In this document: positions 28,028-36,299 of the stretch, in pieces
Numbering within the stretch: position 1 is the stretch's first letter
Layout: each line of letters starts with the position of its first letter
From: Moraxellaceae bacterium
Lineage (GTDB): Bacteria > Pseudomonadota > Gammaproteobacteria > Pseudomonadales > Moraxellaceae
Length of the DNA: 64,000 nt
Direction: 5' to 3'
NCBI GenBank assembly: GCA_020697295.1
Contig: JAJFBF010000010.1
Span: 78,182-142,181, forward strand
Position numbers and translations under genes: made by a program
Notes under the pieces: generated by a model
What the model was told of the DNA's origin: nothing
The model's input: the letters and a program-made list of their open reading frames with translations, nothing else
Databases searched by the model: none

Positions 28028-28729
28028 TCAGCGCTGCGCCGTATAGAAGCGCACGTGGCGGAATTCGTCGAATTCGTTGAGGTCGGGCAGGGTCCCGGCA
28101 TCTTCCTCGGCGGCCAGCACATAGGGCGGCACCTGGAGGTTCTTCACGCGCGAGTCGGCGACCAGCACGGCGGGCGCGCGCTCGAGGAAGGCCGTCAGGA
28201 AATGATGGTTGGCGCGGTCGTAGAGCACGTCGGCGGCAAGCACGAGGTCAAAGTCTTCGGTGAGCGCAAAGAAGTCCCCGGCCAGGCGCACGCTGACGCC
28301 ATTGAGGGCGGCATTGGCCGCGGTCGCGCGCAGCGAGGACGGATCGATGTCGCAGGCCACCACCTCGCGGGCGCCGGCCAGGGCCGCGGCACAGGCCACC
28401 ACGCCGGAGCCGGCGCCGAAGTCGAGCACCTTGCGGCCGCGCACGAGCGCCGGCTCGCGCAAGATCCTGCGCGCCAGGGCCAGTCCTGAGGCCCAGCAGA
28501 AAATCCAGTAGGCGGGCTCATTGAGGGCGGCCTGCATCTCGGCGGGCGAAAGGGCCGCCTGGGGAAAGTCGGCGCCGAGCAGGTAAAGCTTGAGGCCGCC
28601 ACAGTCGGGCAGCCTGACCGGCTCGATGCGGGCCTGCGAGAGGGTGCGGCGGATATCGGCGGTGAGTTCGTCTTGCATGGCATCCGGGGCGGGCAGCAGC
28701 GCCCGGGGGGGCTGGGCTGGCTGAGGCAT
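28028..28729 (-). CDS. Class I SAM-dependent methyltransferase (ETF-beta-type lysine methyltransferase-like)
   Basis: The 233-residue protein has a SAM-binding motif VLDFGAGSGVVACAA (about residue 100), an acidic residue in VVACDIDPSS and a D-V-L-Y-D-R segment after strand 4. This pattern is shared with PrmA-like and ETF-beta lysine methyltransferases, so a protein substrate is likely; no DNA- or RNA-specific domain is visible. It begins 17 bp after gshB on the same strand. The first 17 residues are Pro/Ala-rich and a second ATG at 28678 could be the true start. Confidence 0.8.
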   Translation of the reverse strand: MPQPAQPPRALLPAPDAMQDELTADIRRTLSQARIEPVRLPDCGGLKLYLLGADFPQAALSPAEMQAALNEPAYWIFCWASGLALARRILREPALVRGRKVLDFGAGSGVVACAAALAGAREVVACDIDPSSLRATAANAALNGVSVRLAGDFFALTEDFDLVLAADVLYDRANHHFLTAFLERAPAVLVADSRVKNLQVPPYVLAAEEDAGTLPDLNEFDEFRHVRFYTAQR

Positions 28730-28746
28730 GCGTGCGGCCGGCAGGT

Positions 28747-29703
28747 TCAGGCCGGCGCGCGGCGCAAAGTCTCCAGCGTGGCGATGAGGTGGTCGGCAAT
28801 GCCGAAATGGTACTGCGCGTCGATCTCGCGGATGCAGGTCGGGCTGGTGACATTGATCTCGGTGAGGTAGTCACCGATGACGTCGAGGCCGACAAAGACC
28901 AGGCCGCGCCTTTTCAGTTCGGGCCCCACCTGCGCGGCGATCCAGCGGTCGCGTTCAGTCAGCTCGCGCGGCTCGCCCCGGCCGCCGGCGGCGATGTTGC
29001 CGCGGATCTCGTCGCCCTGCGGGATGCGCGCCAGCGCATAGGGGACGGGCTCGCCGTTGACCATGAGGATGCGCTTGTCACCGTGCACGATCTCGGGGAT
29101 GTAGCGCTGCGCCATTATGGGCCGCGCACCGTTGTCGGTCAGCGTTTCCAGGGTGGCGCCGATATTGGGACCGCCGGCGGTGAGGCGGAAGATGCCGGCG
29201 CCGCCCATGCCGTCGAGCGGCTTGACGATGGCATCCTGCTGCTCGGTGACGAAGGCGCGCAGCCGGGCCATGTCGGCGCTGATCAGCGTCGGCACCATGC
29301 ACTGCGGGAACTGCGTGGCGAAGACCTTCTCGTTGCAGTCGCGCAGCGAGGCGGGCCTGTTCGCCACCAGCACGCCGGCCTGCTCGGCCATCTCCAGAAT
29401 ATAGGTGCTGTAGACGAAGTTCATGTCGAAGGGCGGGTCCTTGCGCATCAGGATCACGTCCACTTCGGCCAGCCGGCGCGTCTCGCGCGGGCCGCGCTCG
29501 AACCACTTGTCCGGGTCCTCGAAGACATTGAGGGGGGACATGTCGCCAAAGGCCTCGCCGTCGCGGATGAAGAGGTCGTCCTGCTCCAGGTACCAGAGCC
29601 GGTGGCCGCGGGCCTGCGCCGCCCACAGGATGGCGATGGTGGAGTCCTTCTTGATCTTGATGGACTCGATGGGGTCCATCACCACGGCGATATTGAGGGT
29701 CAT
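28747..29703 (-). CDS. gshB: Glutathione synthetase
   Basis: GshB joins glycine to gamma-glutamylcysteine with ATP, finishing glutathione. The 318-residue ATP-grasp protein has the N-terminal MDPIESIKIKKDST, the KDPPFDMNF motif, an ATP-grasp core with IVKPLDGMGGAGIF, and GLDVIGDYLTEINVTSPT near the C-terminus. The start is at the ATG at 29703; another ATG three codons upstream at 29712 is possible. Confidence 0.97.
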   Translation of the reverse strand: MTLNIAVVMDPIESIKIKKDSTIAILWAAQARGHRLWYLEQDDLFIRDGEAFGDMSPLNVFEDPDKWFERGPRETRRLAEVDVILMRKDPPFDMNFVYSTYILEMAEQAGVLVANRPASLRDCNEKVFATQFPQCMVPTLISADMARLRAFVTEQQDAIVKPLDGMGGAGIFRLTAGGPNIGATLETLTDNGARPIMAQRYIPEIVHGDKRILMVNGEPVPYALARIPQGDEIRGNIAAGGRGEPRELTERDRWIAAQVGPELKRRGLVFVGLDVIGDYLTEINVTSPTCIREIDAQYHFGIADHLIATLETLRRAPA

Positions 29704-30010
29704 GGCAGGCATCCGCGGTTGGGGTGGGGCCGGGCGGGTAGTCCGGGCGGCCGGAAAAAAGAGACAGGGGCTGCTTCTATAGCATGCCGTGTCGCCCTGC
29801 GGGGCCGGTCAGCGGCCTGATGCGTGGCAGCGAACGGCGAACGCGGGGTGCAGCGAGGATAACGGCATCGTTCGTAAGAGCCCTGCCGGTGCCCCACGTC
29901 CGGCGGTAACCGCAGAACGGGCCGGGCGCCTTTCCCGGGAAGCTCAGCGGCGGCTCGCCAGGGGCCTGGCAATCACTGCGGAGTGACCGCCCGGCCCGCA
30001 AAGCGCAGCC
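29704..30010. other. Intergenic region between pyrE and gshB
   Basis: These 307 bases hold no gene I can support. The side next to gshB should carry its minus-strand promoter, but no convincing -35/-10 pair was found. No member of the palindromic repeat family and no terminator with a T-tract is seen, even though pyrE ends here. Confidence 0.5.
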
Positions 30011-30655
30011 TTACCTGATCCCGAACTCGGCGCGGTAGCGGCGCACCGACTCCAGATGGTCGGCCATCTCGGGCTGTTCTTCCAGATAGCTGACCAGGTG
30101 CTCGAGCGTGACGATGGAGATGACCGGGATGCCGAAGTCGCGCTCCACTTCCTGGATGGCGGAGAGCTCGCCCTTGCCGCGCTCCTGGCGGTCCAGGGCC
30201 ACCACCACGGCCGCGGGCACGGCGGCGGCGTTGTTGATGAGGGTCATGACCTCGCGGATGGCGGTGCCGGCGGTGATCACGTCGTCCACGATCAGCACAC
30301 GGCCGGTCAGCGGCGCCCCCACCAGGGAGCCGCCCTCGCCGTGGTCCTTGGCCTCCTTGCGGTTGAAGCACCAGGGCTTGTCGATGATGTAGCGGTCGGC
30401 GAGCTGGATGGCGGTGGCGGCGGCAATGGGGATGCCCTTGTAGGCCGGGCCGAAGAGCACATCGAACTGGATGCGCGACTCGCGGATGGTCTCGGCATAG
30501 AAGCGCCCGAGCTCGGCCAGGCCGGCGCCGGTGTTGAAGAGGCCGGCATTGAAGAAATAGGGACTCTGGCGGCCGGACTTCAGGGTGAAGCTGCCGAACT
30601 TGAGGACGCCGAGGCGCAGGGCGAAGCCGATGAACTCGCGTTGATAGTCGCGCAT
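30011..30655 (-). CDS. pyrE: Orotate phosphoribosyltransferase
   Basis: PyrE makes orotidine monophosphate from orotate and PRPP. The 214-residue length equals the usual 213. The start [21 protein letters not shown] is typical, followed by [12 protein letters not shown] and the PRPP-binding motif [16 protein letters not shown]. It is divergent from exonuclease III with an 80-bp gap, as pyrE and crc are in Pseudomonas. Confidence 0.97.
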   Translation of the reverse strand: MRDYQREFIGFALRLGVLKFGSFTLKSGRQSPYFFNAGLFNTGAGLAELGRFYAETIRESRIQFDVLFGPAYKGIPIAAATAIQLADRYIIDKPWCFNRKEAKDHGEGGSLVGAPLTGRVLIVDDVITAGTAIREVMTLINNAAAVPAAVVVALDRQERGKGELSAIQEVERDFGIPVISIVTLEHLVSYLEEQPEMADHLESVRRYRAEFGIR

Positions 30656-30735
30656 AGGGGAACGGGTGTGGTAGGGAGAAAGTGCCGCTATCATAGCCGC
30701 TCCGTTTTGCCCCCGCTACGAACCCCGGTCATCCC

Positions 30736-31500
30736 ATGCGCATCGTTTCCGCCAACCTCAACGGCATCCGCTCCGCCGCCAGCAAGGGCTTCTTTGACTG
30801 GCTGGAAACCTCCGGCACCGACGTGCTCTGTATCCAGGAGACCAAGGCCCAGGAGCACCAGCTCGACCTGCTGCACCGCCCGGACGGCTGGAACAGCTAC
30901 TTCTTCGACGCCGAACGCCCCGGCTACAGCGGCACCGCCCTCTTCAGCCGCCAGAAGCCCGACGCCGTGCGCACCGGCCTCGGCTTCGAGCTCTGCGACA
31001 CCCAGGGGCGCTGGATCGAGGCGGACTTTGGCGACCTGACCGTGGCCTCGCTCTACCTGCCCTCGGGCTCGGCCAACGAGGAGGCCCAGGCGCGCAAGGA
31101 CCTGTTCCTGGAAAAGCTGATGCCGAAGATGCGGCAGTGGCGGGCGGCCGGGCGCAAGATGGTCATCTGCGGCGACTGGAACATCGCGCACAAGGAAATC
31201 GACCTCAAGAACTGGAAGGGCAACCTCAAGAACTCCGGCTTCCTGCCGCACGAGCGCGCCTGGCTGACCACGCTCTTTGATGACGTGGGCTGGGTCGACG
31301 CCTTCCGCGTCGTGAACCAGGAGCCCGAGCAGTACACCTGGTGGTCCAATCGTGGCCAGGCCTATGCCAAGAACGTGGGCTGGCGCATTGACTACCACAT
31401 CGTCTCGCCGGAACTGAAAAACACCATCAAGAGCACCAGCATCTACAAGGGCGAGAAGTTTTCCGACCACGCCCCGCTGATCCTCGACTACGATATCTGA
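30736..31500 (+). CDS. xthA: Exodeoxyribonuclease III (AP endonuclease)
   Basis: This 254-residue endonuclease/exonuclease/phosphatase-family enzyme repairs abasic sites. Metal and catalytic residues are all present: Asn7, Glu35 in QETKAQE, the tyrosine in SLYLPSG, Asp and Asn in GDWNIAH, Asp in RIDYHIV, and the terminal His in FSDHAPL. In Pseudomonas this position next to pyrE is held by Crc, a catabolite-repression protein that lost these residues (there QDTRA and GSLYVAH). Here the enzyme looks active, so it should be called exonuclease III rather than Crc. Confidence 0.93.
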   Translation: MRIVSANLNGIRSAASKGFFDWLETSGTDVLCIQETKAQEHQLDLLHRPDGWNSYFFDAERPGYSGTALFSRQKPDAVRTGLGFELCDTQGRWIEADFGDLTVASLYLPSGSANEEAQARKDLFLEKLMPKMRQWRAAGRKMVICGDWNIAHKEIDLKNWKGNLKNSGFLPHERAWLTTLFDDVGWVDAFRVVNQEPEQYTWWSNRGQAYAKNVGWRIDYHIVSPELKNTIKSTSIYKGEKFSDHAPLILDYDI

Positions 31501-31514
31501 GGCGGAGAAAGAGC

Positions 31515-32129
31515 ATGAGCGAAAAGAAATTCACCGCCCCCGATGCCGCCACCGTGGCGCGCTGGCGCCAGGACATCGTCTTTACCGAGGCCGTGCGCGG
31601 CTGCGAGTTCACCTACCACACCACCTGGGGCATTTTCTCGCCGCGCAGCCTCGACGAGGGCTCGCGCCTCTTGCTCGACCATCTCGAGATCAATGCGACC
31701 GACGACTGCATGGACGTGGGCTGCGGCTACGGCGTGCTCGGCATGACGATGGCGAAGCTGGCGCCGCAGGGTCGCACGCTGCTGGTGGACAAGGACTTTG
31801 TCGCGGTCGACTACGCCCGCGCCAATTGCGAGCGCAACAAGCTGGGCAATGCCGAGGTGTTCCTCAGCAACGGCTTTAACCAGGTGCCGAAGGATCGCCA
31901 GTTCGACCTCATCGTTTCCAACCTGCCGGCCAAGGTCGGCAACGAGCAGCACTATCTCTATCTCTTCGACGCCTATGCCCATCTCAAGCCGGGCGGCCGC
32001 TTTGTCGTGGTGACCATCAACGGCCTGCGCGAGTTCATCGCGCGCACCTTCAAGGAAGTCTTCGGCAACTACGACAAGCTCAAGCAGGGAAAGACCTATA
32101 CCGTTGCGCAGGCCATCAAGGAGCGCTGA
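31515..32129 (+). CDS. Class I SAM methyltransferase, small/RsmC-like domain
   Basis: The 204-residue protein has the MTS-type core of RsmC/RlmG rRNA methyltransferases: FTYHTTWGIFSPRSLDEGS before a SAM motif CMDVGCGYGVLG, LLVDKD after it, and a catalytic-loop sequence SNLPAKVG where nucleic-acid N-methyltransferases normally have NPPFH. The change of NPP to NLP is notable. It starts 14 bp after xthA with GGCGGAGAAAG as ribosome-binding site, so the two are co-transcribed. The substrate is not known. Confidence 0.8.
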   Translation: MSEKKFTAPDAATVARWRQDIVFTEAVRGCEFTYHTTWGIFSPRSLDEGSRLLLDHLEINATDDCMDVGCGYGVLGMTMAKLAPQGRTLLVDKDFVAVDYARANCERNKLGNAEVFLSNGFNQVPKDRQFDLIVSNLPAKVGNEQHYLYLFDAYAHLKPGGRFVVVTINGLREFIARTFKEVFGNYDKLKQGKTYTVAQAIKER

Positions 32130-32414
32130 GCGCGTCGGCGACGACCTGCAGGGACTGCCTGAGTCAGGGGGCAGCGCAGCTTCCCGGGTTAATGGAAATG
32201 CCACAGCACCGGCGCTGACGGCGCACGGTGTCACAGTCGGGCCGTACAACCCCCGCACTCCCCGATTCTTCTTACCCTCTTCCAACGATTGGACAAACAC
32301 AGGCGTAGTCGCGTCTGTTTCACTCAGACTGGATGCCAGGGCCGGGCGCGGAATGATTCGCGGCCGGCATCGCCTGGTCTTTCCATCCAGTATCCAGGGA
32401 CAGGAGAACGTCTG

Positions 32415-32771
32415 ATGAAACTTTCCCGATCTGTGTATGCGGCGCTCGGCGCCTTCCTGCTGTCCGGCGCCGCCCTGGCCGAGGACAGCGCCGCGGCCCA
32501 GAGTGGCATTGATCGCATGCCGCCTTCGGCGGAAGCGGCGCCGGCGGCTGCCGATCCTGCGCTGCCGGCGCCGGATGCCCACGCCGCCACTGACGCCGCC
32601 GCGGCGGACACCAGCGCGGCAGAAAAGAACGCTGCAGAGAAGGGCGACCCGGAGAAGAGCGCAGCGGAGAAGAGCGAGGCCGACAAGGCGCGCGAGGCTG
32701 CGGACGCTGCGCGGTCAGCGGCGCCAGCCGATGCGGAGGCTGCGCCCGCGCCGGCGAGCAGCAGCATCTGA
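32415..32771 (+). CDS. Small exported Ala/Glu/Lys-rich low-complexity protein
   Basis: The 118-residue protein has a signal peptide (about 1-22, ALA-E cleavage), then almost only Ala, Pro, Glu, Asp, Lys and Ser. The middle carries imperfect repeats of the type AAEKxxxEK-S-AAEK that could form a solvent-exposed helix, flanked by Ala/Pro-rich disordered ends. AGGAG lies 8 bases before the ATG at 32415, and a terminator follows. No cysteine or enzymatic motif is present. Family unknown. Confidence 0.7.
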   Translation: MKLSRSVYAALGAFLLSGAALAEDSAAAQSGIDRMPPSAEAAPAAADPALPAPDAHAATDAAAADTSAAEKNAAEKGDPEKSAAEKSEADKAREAADAARSAAPADAEAAPAPASSSI

Positions 32772-32823
32772 GCGGAGAGGGCGCGCCGTTGTGAGGACGG
32801 CGGCGTTGCCCGCGATCACGTAT

Positions 32824-32850
32824 GGCGGCCTGCGGGCCGCCATTTTTTTG
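32824..32850 (+). terminator. Rho-independent terminator
   Basis: Stem ATGGCGGCC / GGCCGCCAT with a TGCG loop, then seven T. Confidence 0.88.
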
Positions 32851-32877
32851 CCCGCTGTTCGCCGCCTGCCGGAGGGC

Positions 32878-33684
32878 TCAGGCTGGTTGCTTCTCGCGTT
32901 TCACCAGCACGCCCGCCATCCAGGTGACGACGGCGCGCGGCAGCAGGCGCACGAACAGCGGCAAGGGCTTGTTGAGCAGGCCGGTGACGATCACGCGACG
33001 GCCGCGGTTGAGCGCGCGCAGGCCGCTGCGCGCCACTGTCTCCGGCGAGTCCATGAGCCTGGCGGCAAGGGTGCCGTGGTTGCCGGCGACCGAGTGGAAG
33101 GCGGTATCGGTGGCGCCGGGGCAGACCGCCGTGATGCGGATGCCGTTGCCGTTTTCCTCGGCGGCCAGGGCCTCGCTGAACATCAGCACATAGCTCTTGG
33201 TGGCGCCGTACACCGCAAAGCGCGGGCAGGCCTGGAAGCCGGCCACGGAGGCCACGTTCATGATGCGGCCGAAGCCACGCGCGCGCATGCCGGGCAGCAC
33301 GCCGTGGCAGAGCTCGGTGAGCGCAACCATGTTGAGCTGCATCATGCCCTGGATGCGGTCCGGCGCCATGTCGGCAAAGGAATCGTTGAGGCCGAAGCCG
33401 GCATTGTTGACCAGGGTGTCGACGGCGAGGCCGAGGGCGGCGACGCGCGCCAGCAACCGGCCGGCGGCGCCCGGCTGCTCGAGGTCGAGGACAATGACCT
33501 CCACCTGTCGGCCATGCGCCTGGCGCAGCTCGGAGGCAAGCGCCTCGAGCTTGTCGGCGCTGCGGGCGACCAGCACCAGGGCCTGGCGTTCGTCCCGCGC
33601 CATCTGGCGGGCCAGGGCCTCGCCAATACCGCTGGAGGCGCCGGTGATGACGGTGGCGAGAGAGGGAGTGGCGGATCCTTGCAT
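32878..33684 (-). CDS. Short-chain dehydrogenase/reductase
   Basis: The 268-residue classical SDR has the NAD(P) motif TGASSGIGEALA near the N-terminus, NNAGFG, a catalytic serine in NVASVAGF and the tyrosine/lysine pair in YGATKSYVL. An arginine-rich segment after the first strand suggests NADP preference. The C-terminal 60 residues are hydrophobic/basic and could contact the membrane. The start at 33684 is the second ATG of the frame. It is divergent from a ketopantoate-reductase-like gene across a palindromic operator, so both may be induced together. Confidence 0.88.
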   Translation of the reverse strand: MQGSATPSLATVITGASSGIGEALARQMARDERQALVLVARSADKLEALASELRQAHGRQVEVIVLDLEQPGAAGRLLARVAALGLAVDTLVNNAGFGLNDSFADMAPDRIQGMMQLNMVALTELCHGVLPGMRARGFGRIMNVASVAGFQACPRFAVYGATKSYVLMFSEALAAEENGNGIRITAVCPGATDTAFHSVAGNHGTLAARLMDSPETVARSGLRALNRGRRVIVTGLLNKPLPLFVRLLPRAVVTWMAGVLVKREKQPA

Positions 33685-33731
33685 GACGGTCTCGGGATGG
33701 GGGAGAAAGTGCACCTACGCTATTCGTAAGT

Positions 33732-33753
33732 TCGATAGTTGTCAAACTATCGA
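33732..33753. promoter_or_regulatory. Perfect palindromic operator between divergent genes
   Basis: TCGATAGTT-GTCA-AACTATCGA: 9-bp arms, 4-bp spacer, no mismatch, in locally AT-rich DNA. On the minus strand it contains a consensus -35 TTGACA (33740-33745), so a bound repressor would block the SDR promoter. It lies 48 bp before the SDR start and 45 bp before the + gene. The pattern resembles TetR- or MarR-type operators; no such regulator is coded nearby. Confidence 0.65.
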
Positions 33754-33797
33754 TATGACGTGCTAGGATGGCGGCCTGATCATCAGGGAGGGTCGAC

Positions 33798-34745
33798 ATG
33801 AACATTCTTATCGTGGGGGCAGGGGCCGTAGGCCAGGTCTACGGACGCCATCTGGCGCAGGCGGGCCACTCCATCACCTTCTTCGTCAAGCCCGCGCACC
33901 GGGCCGCGCTGGAGCAGGGCATGCCCCTGCACCGGCTTGGCTGGCTGCGTCATCGCAGCGAAACCTGGCGTGACTATGCGCTGCTGAGCTCGGTCGATGA
34001 GGTGGCGGCAGGCACCTGGGACCAGGTCTGGCTGTGCTTTGCCTCCAATGCCCTGCAGGCGCCCCTGACCCTGCAGGTGCTGGCCGCCGTCGGGAAGGCC
34101 ACCGTGGTGTGCCTGCAGGTGGGCCCCGAGAGCGGCGACCGCGTCCGTGCCGCCATCCCCGCGCCCGGCCAGCTCGTGCAGGGCCTCATCACCTTTATCA
34201 GTTACCAGTCCCCCTTGCCGGGCCGGCCGGGGCCGGAAGGCGTGGCCTATTTCCTGCCGCCGCTGGCGCCGGGCCTGTTCGCCGGTGAAAAAGCCCGCGT
34301 CACGGCGGTGGTGCGGGCCCTGCGCGGGGGCGGCATGGCGGCCCGCGAGGTCGATAATCTCGAGGCGGCGGCGGGCGGCGGCGAGGGTTTCCTGATCCCG
34401 CTGGTGGCGGCGCTGGAGTGCAACGACTGGCGGCTCGGCGATTTTGCCGGCAGCGAGCCGCTGCGCCTCGGCAGCAATGCCGCGCGGGAAGTGCTGGATA
34501 TCCTGGCGGCCACGCGCGGCGCCGAGGTTGCCATGCTCAAGCCCTTGCTGGTGGGTCCTGTTCTCCGCGTTCTGCTCCTGCTGGCGCCCCGGGTGCTGCC
34601 GCTGGCGCTGGAGCCCTATCTCGCCTACCACTTCGGCAAGGTGGGCGTGCAGACCCGGGAGGTGCTGGAAAGCTATGCCACCCTGGGAGTGGGAGCGGGT
34701 CTCCCCGTCAAGCATTTGCAGGAATTGCGTAGCCGTCTGCCCTGA
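33798..34745 (+). CDS. Ketopantoate reductase/ApbA-like oxidoreductase
   Basis: The 315-residue protein opens with a Rossmann motif NILIVGAGAVGQVYGRHLAQAG typical of PanE/ApbA enzymes, which reduce 2-dehydropantoate with NADPH. The C-terminal domain is weakly conserved: the usual Lys and Asn-Glu-Ser residues of true PanE are not evident, while a hydrophobic stretch VLRVLLLLAPRVLPLALEP is present. I would not assign pantothenate synthesis. It starts downstream of the palindromic operator. Confidence 0.75.
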   Translation: MNILIVGAGAVGQVYGRHLAQAGHSITFFVKPAHRAALEQGMPLHRLGWLRHRSETWRDYALLSSVDEVAAGTWDQVWLCFASNALQAPLTLQVLAAVGKATVVCLQVGPESGDRVRAAIPAPGQLVQGLITFISYQSPLPGRPGPEGVAYFLPPLAPGLFAGEKARVTAVVRALRGGGMAAREVDNLEAAAGGGEGFLIPLVAALECNDWRLGDFAGSEPLRLGSNAAREVLDILAATRGAEVAMLKPLLVGPVLRVLLLLAPRVLPLALEPYLAYHFGKVGVQTREVLESYATLGVGAGLPVKHLQELRSRLP

Positions 34746-34784
34746 CGACTTGTCAGGAGCGCCAGTGGCCCCAATACTGGAAAA

Positions 34785-35354
34785 ATGACCTTCGAAACCG
34801 CGAACTTCACCAACCAGTGCCTGATCGCCATGCCCGCCATGGCCGATCCGCGCTTCGACCATTCCCTCGCCTACATCATCAAGCACGATGAAGAGGGCGC
34901 GGTGGGACTGGTGGTGAACAAGCCGCTGGAGCTGCCCCTGACCAAGCTGTTGCAGGAGCTCAGCAGCAATCTCGTAGCCCCCCTGCGCCATCCCGAACAA
35001 AAGGTGTTGTTCGGCGGTCCGGTGAATACCCAGATGGGCTTTGTCCTGCACCGTGAACGCGGCCACTGGAACAGTACCCTGCCGATCGATGGCGAGATTC
35101 ATGTCACCAGCTCGCGCGACATCCTCGATGCCATCGCCCAAGGCCAGGGGCCGGACGACTACCTGGTGGTGCTGGGCTATGCCGGCTGGTCCGCAGGCCA
35201 GCTCGAGGAGGAGATGGGCGCCAATGCCTGGCTCACCTGCCCGGTCGATCATGACCTTCTGTTCAACCTGCCCTTCGAGCAGCGCTGGGAGGCTGGGATC
35301 CACAAGCTCGGCGTCGATCCCGCCTTTCTCGCCAGCGACGCCGGCCACGCCTAA
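34785..35354 (+). CDS. yqgE: YqgE/AlgH family protein (UPF0301)
   Basis: The 189-residue protein has the family marks: NQCLIAMPAMADPRFDHS at the N-terminus, AVGLVVNKPL, VLFGGPVN, a VTSSRDILDAIAQG strand-helix and LGYAGWSAGQLEEE. The biochemical role is unsettled; in Pseudomonas AlgH was linked to alginate regulation. It precedes ruvX as in most proteobacteria, but here a structured 200-bp element separates them. Confidence 0.93.
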   Translation: MTFETANFTNQCLIAMPAMADPRFDHSLAYIIKHDEEGAVGLVVNKPLELPLTKLLQELSSNLVAPLRHPEQKVLFGGPVNTQMGFVLHRERGHWNSTLPIDGEIHVTSSRDILDAIAQGQGPDDYLVVLGYAGWSAGQLEEEMGANAWLTCPVDHDLLFNLPFEQRWEAGIHKLGVDPAFLASDAGHA

Positions 35355-35666
35355 AGTCCGTCCTTAACGGCCCTTGGGACGGTCTCATGCGTCGTTACCG
35401 GGTGGGCTCCGGTGCTCATTTACGTCTAGTAAACTGTCGTCCGGCCTGCGCTGCGCTGCGGCGTTCGACGGGCAAACGGTCCACCGGACCGTTTGCAGCT
35501 CCGTCTCACCCTCGCCCGCCCGGTGTCTAGCCTGAGTCTCGCCCCAAGGGCCGCTAAGCGCGGATTTGCTGTTTGACGCTGATGCATTCACGCATCGGGC
35601 GCTGCGCCCTCTGAATGAGGGTCGCTGTCTCCTGTAGACTGGGCCTTTGCTCCCTCCGGATTTTCC
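35355..35666. other. Intergenic region between yqgE and ruvX, mostly a structured element
   Basis: No gene is supported in these 312 bases. The left two thirds is the branched inverted-repeat element at 35363-35558. The right part has a small hairpin (GGGCGC-TGC-GCCCT) near 35597-35610, and the ruvX promoter must lie close to the gene. Confidence 0.6.
35363..35558. repeat. Branched inverted-repeat element (possible structured RNA or MITE)
   Basis: Outer arms 35363-35380 and 35541-35558 match at 16 of 18 positions (core CGGCCCTTGGG). Inside them, ACCGGGTGGGC (35397-35407) pairs with GCCCGCCCGGT (35514-35524) at 10 of 11. Both pairs share one axis. Two further hairpins sit inside: TTTAC-GTCTA-GTAAA (35419-35433) and a perfect 11-bp stem GCAAACGGTCC-ACC-GGACCGTTTGC (35472-35496). 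The fold is a long stem closing a three-way junction. No T-tract follows, so it is not a simple terminator. Confidence 0.6.
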
Positions 35667-36113
35667 ATGGCTGACGACAGCGTTTCCTACCAGCGGGTGC
35701 TGGGCTTTGACTTCGGCACCAGGCGCATTGGCGTGGCGTCCGCCCAGGCCATCACCGGCACCGCCTCGCCGTTGTCGCCGGTGCCGGCGCGCGACGGCAT
35801 TCCCGACTGGGCGCGGCTCGATACCTTGCTGGCGGAGTGGAAGCCGGAGGCCCTGATCGTCGGCTTGCCCCTCAACATGGACGACACCGAATCGGACCTT
35901 TCGCACCTGGCGCGCAAGTTCGCGCGGCGCATGGTCGCCCGCTATCGCCTGCCGGTCTTCATGTGCGACGAGCGCCTGTCCAGCCACTCGGCCCGCGGCC
36001 TGCTCATGGACGTGCAGCAGACGCGCAAGGGTCGCCTGCCTTCTCTCGATTCCACTGCCGCCGTCCTCATTGCCGAGGCCTGGCTGGCCGACCCCCGCCC
36101 GATCAAGCCCTAG
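35667..36113 (+). CDS. ruvX: RuvX/YqgF family pre-16S rRNA nuclease (Holliday-junction-resolvase-like)
   Basis: The 148-residue RNase-H-fold protein has FDFGTRRIGVA with the first catalytic Asp, GLPLNMDDTE, DERLSSHSA with the second acidic residue and DSTAAVLIAE with the last. It is essential in many bacteria and takes part in 5'-end maturation of 16S rRNA. yqgE lies upstream as usual. pyrR, which follows in Pseudomonas, is absent. Confidence 0.93.
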   Translation: MADDSVSYQRVLGFDFGTRRIGVASAQAITGTASPLSPVPARDGIPDWARLDTLLAEWKPEALIVGLPLNMDDTESDLSHLARKFARRMVARYRLPVFMCDERLSSHSARGLLMDVQQTRKGRLPSLDSTAAVLIAEAWLADPRPIKP

Positions 36114-36148
36114 CGGCCAAGCCTCTGCGGGCCTGCTGCCGGCTGCTG

Positions 36149-36218
36149 GTCGGGCTTCAACCCGACATGACAATGGCCGCAGTCGGACCAGGGGCCCCCG
36201 GCTAAAGCCCGACCTGCA
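36149..36218. repeat. REP-like palindrome pair after ruvX
   Basis: One copy of the GTCGGGCTTCAGCCCGAC family (with one changed base) is at 36149-36166 and a degraded inverted copy ending GCCCGACCTGC is at about 36200-36216. They lie between ruvX and pyrB and can pair with each other. Confidence 0.65.
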
Positions 36219-36299
36219 GACGGGCTTCGGCTACCGGCGGCGGGGGACGCCCCGGGCGTTCTCCTGTACAATCGCGGCGGCCCAGAAAGGAACCTCCCC

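Noticed and set aside
28747..31500. tRNA, CRISPR or prophage signals in the gshB-xthA region and the window as a whole
   Set aside because: No cloverleaf with CCA end, no spaced direct-repeat array and no phage structural genes could be found by reading.
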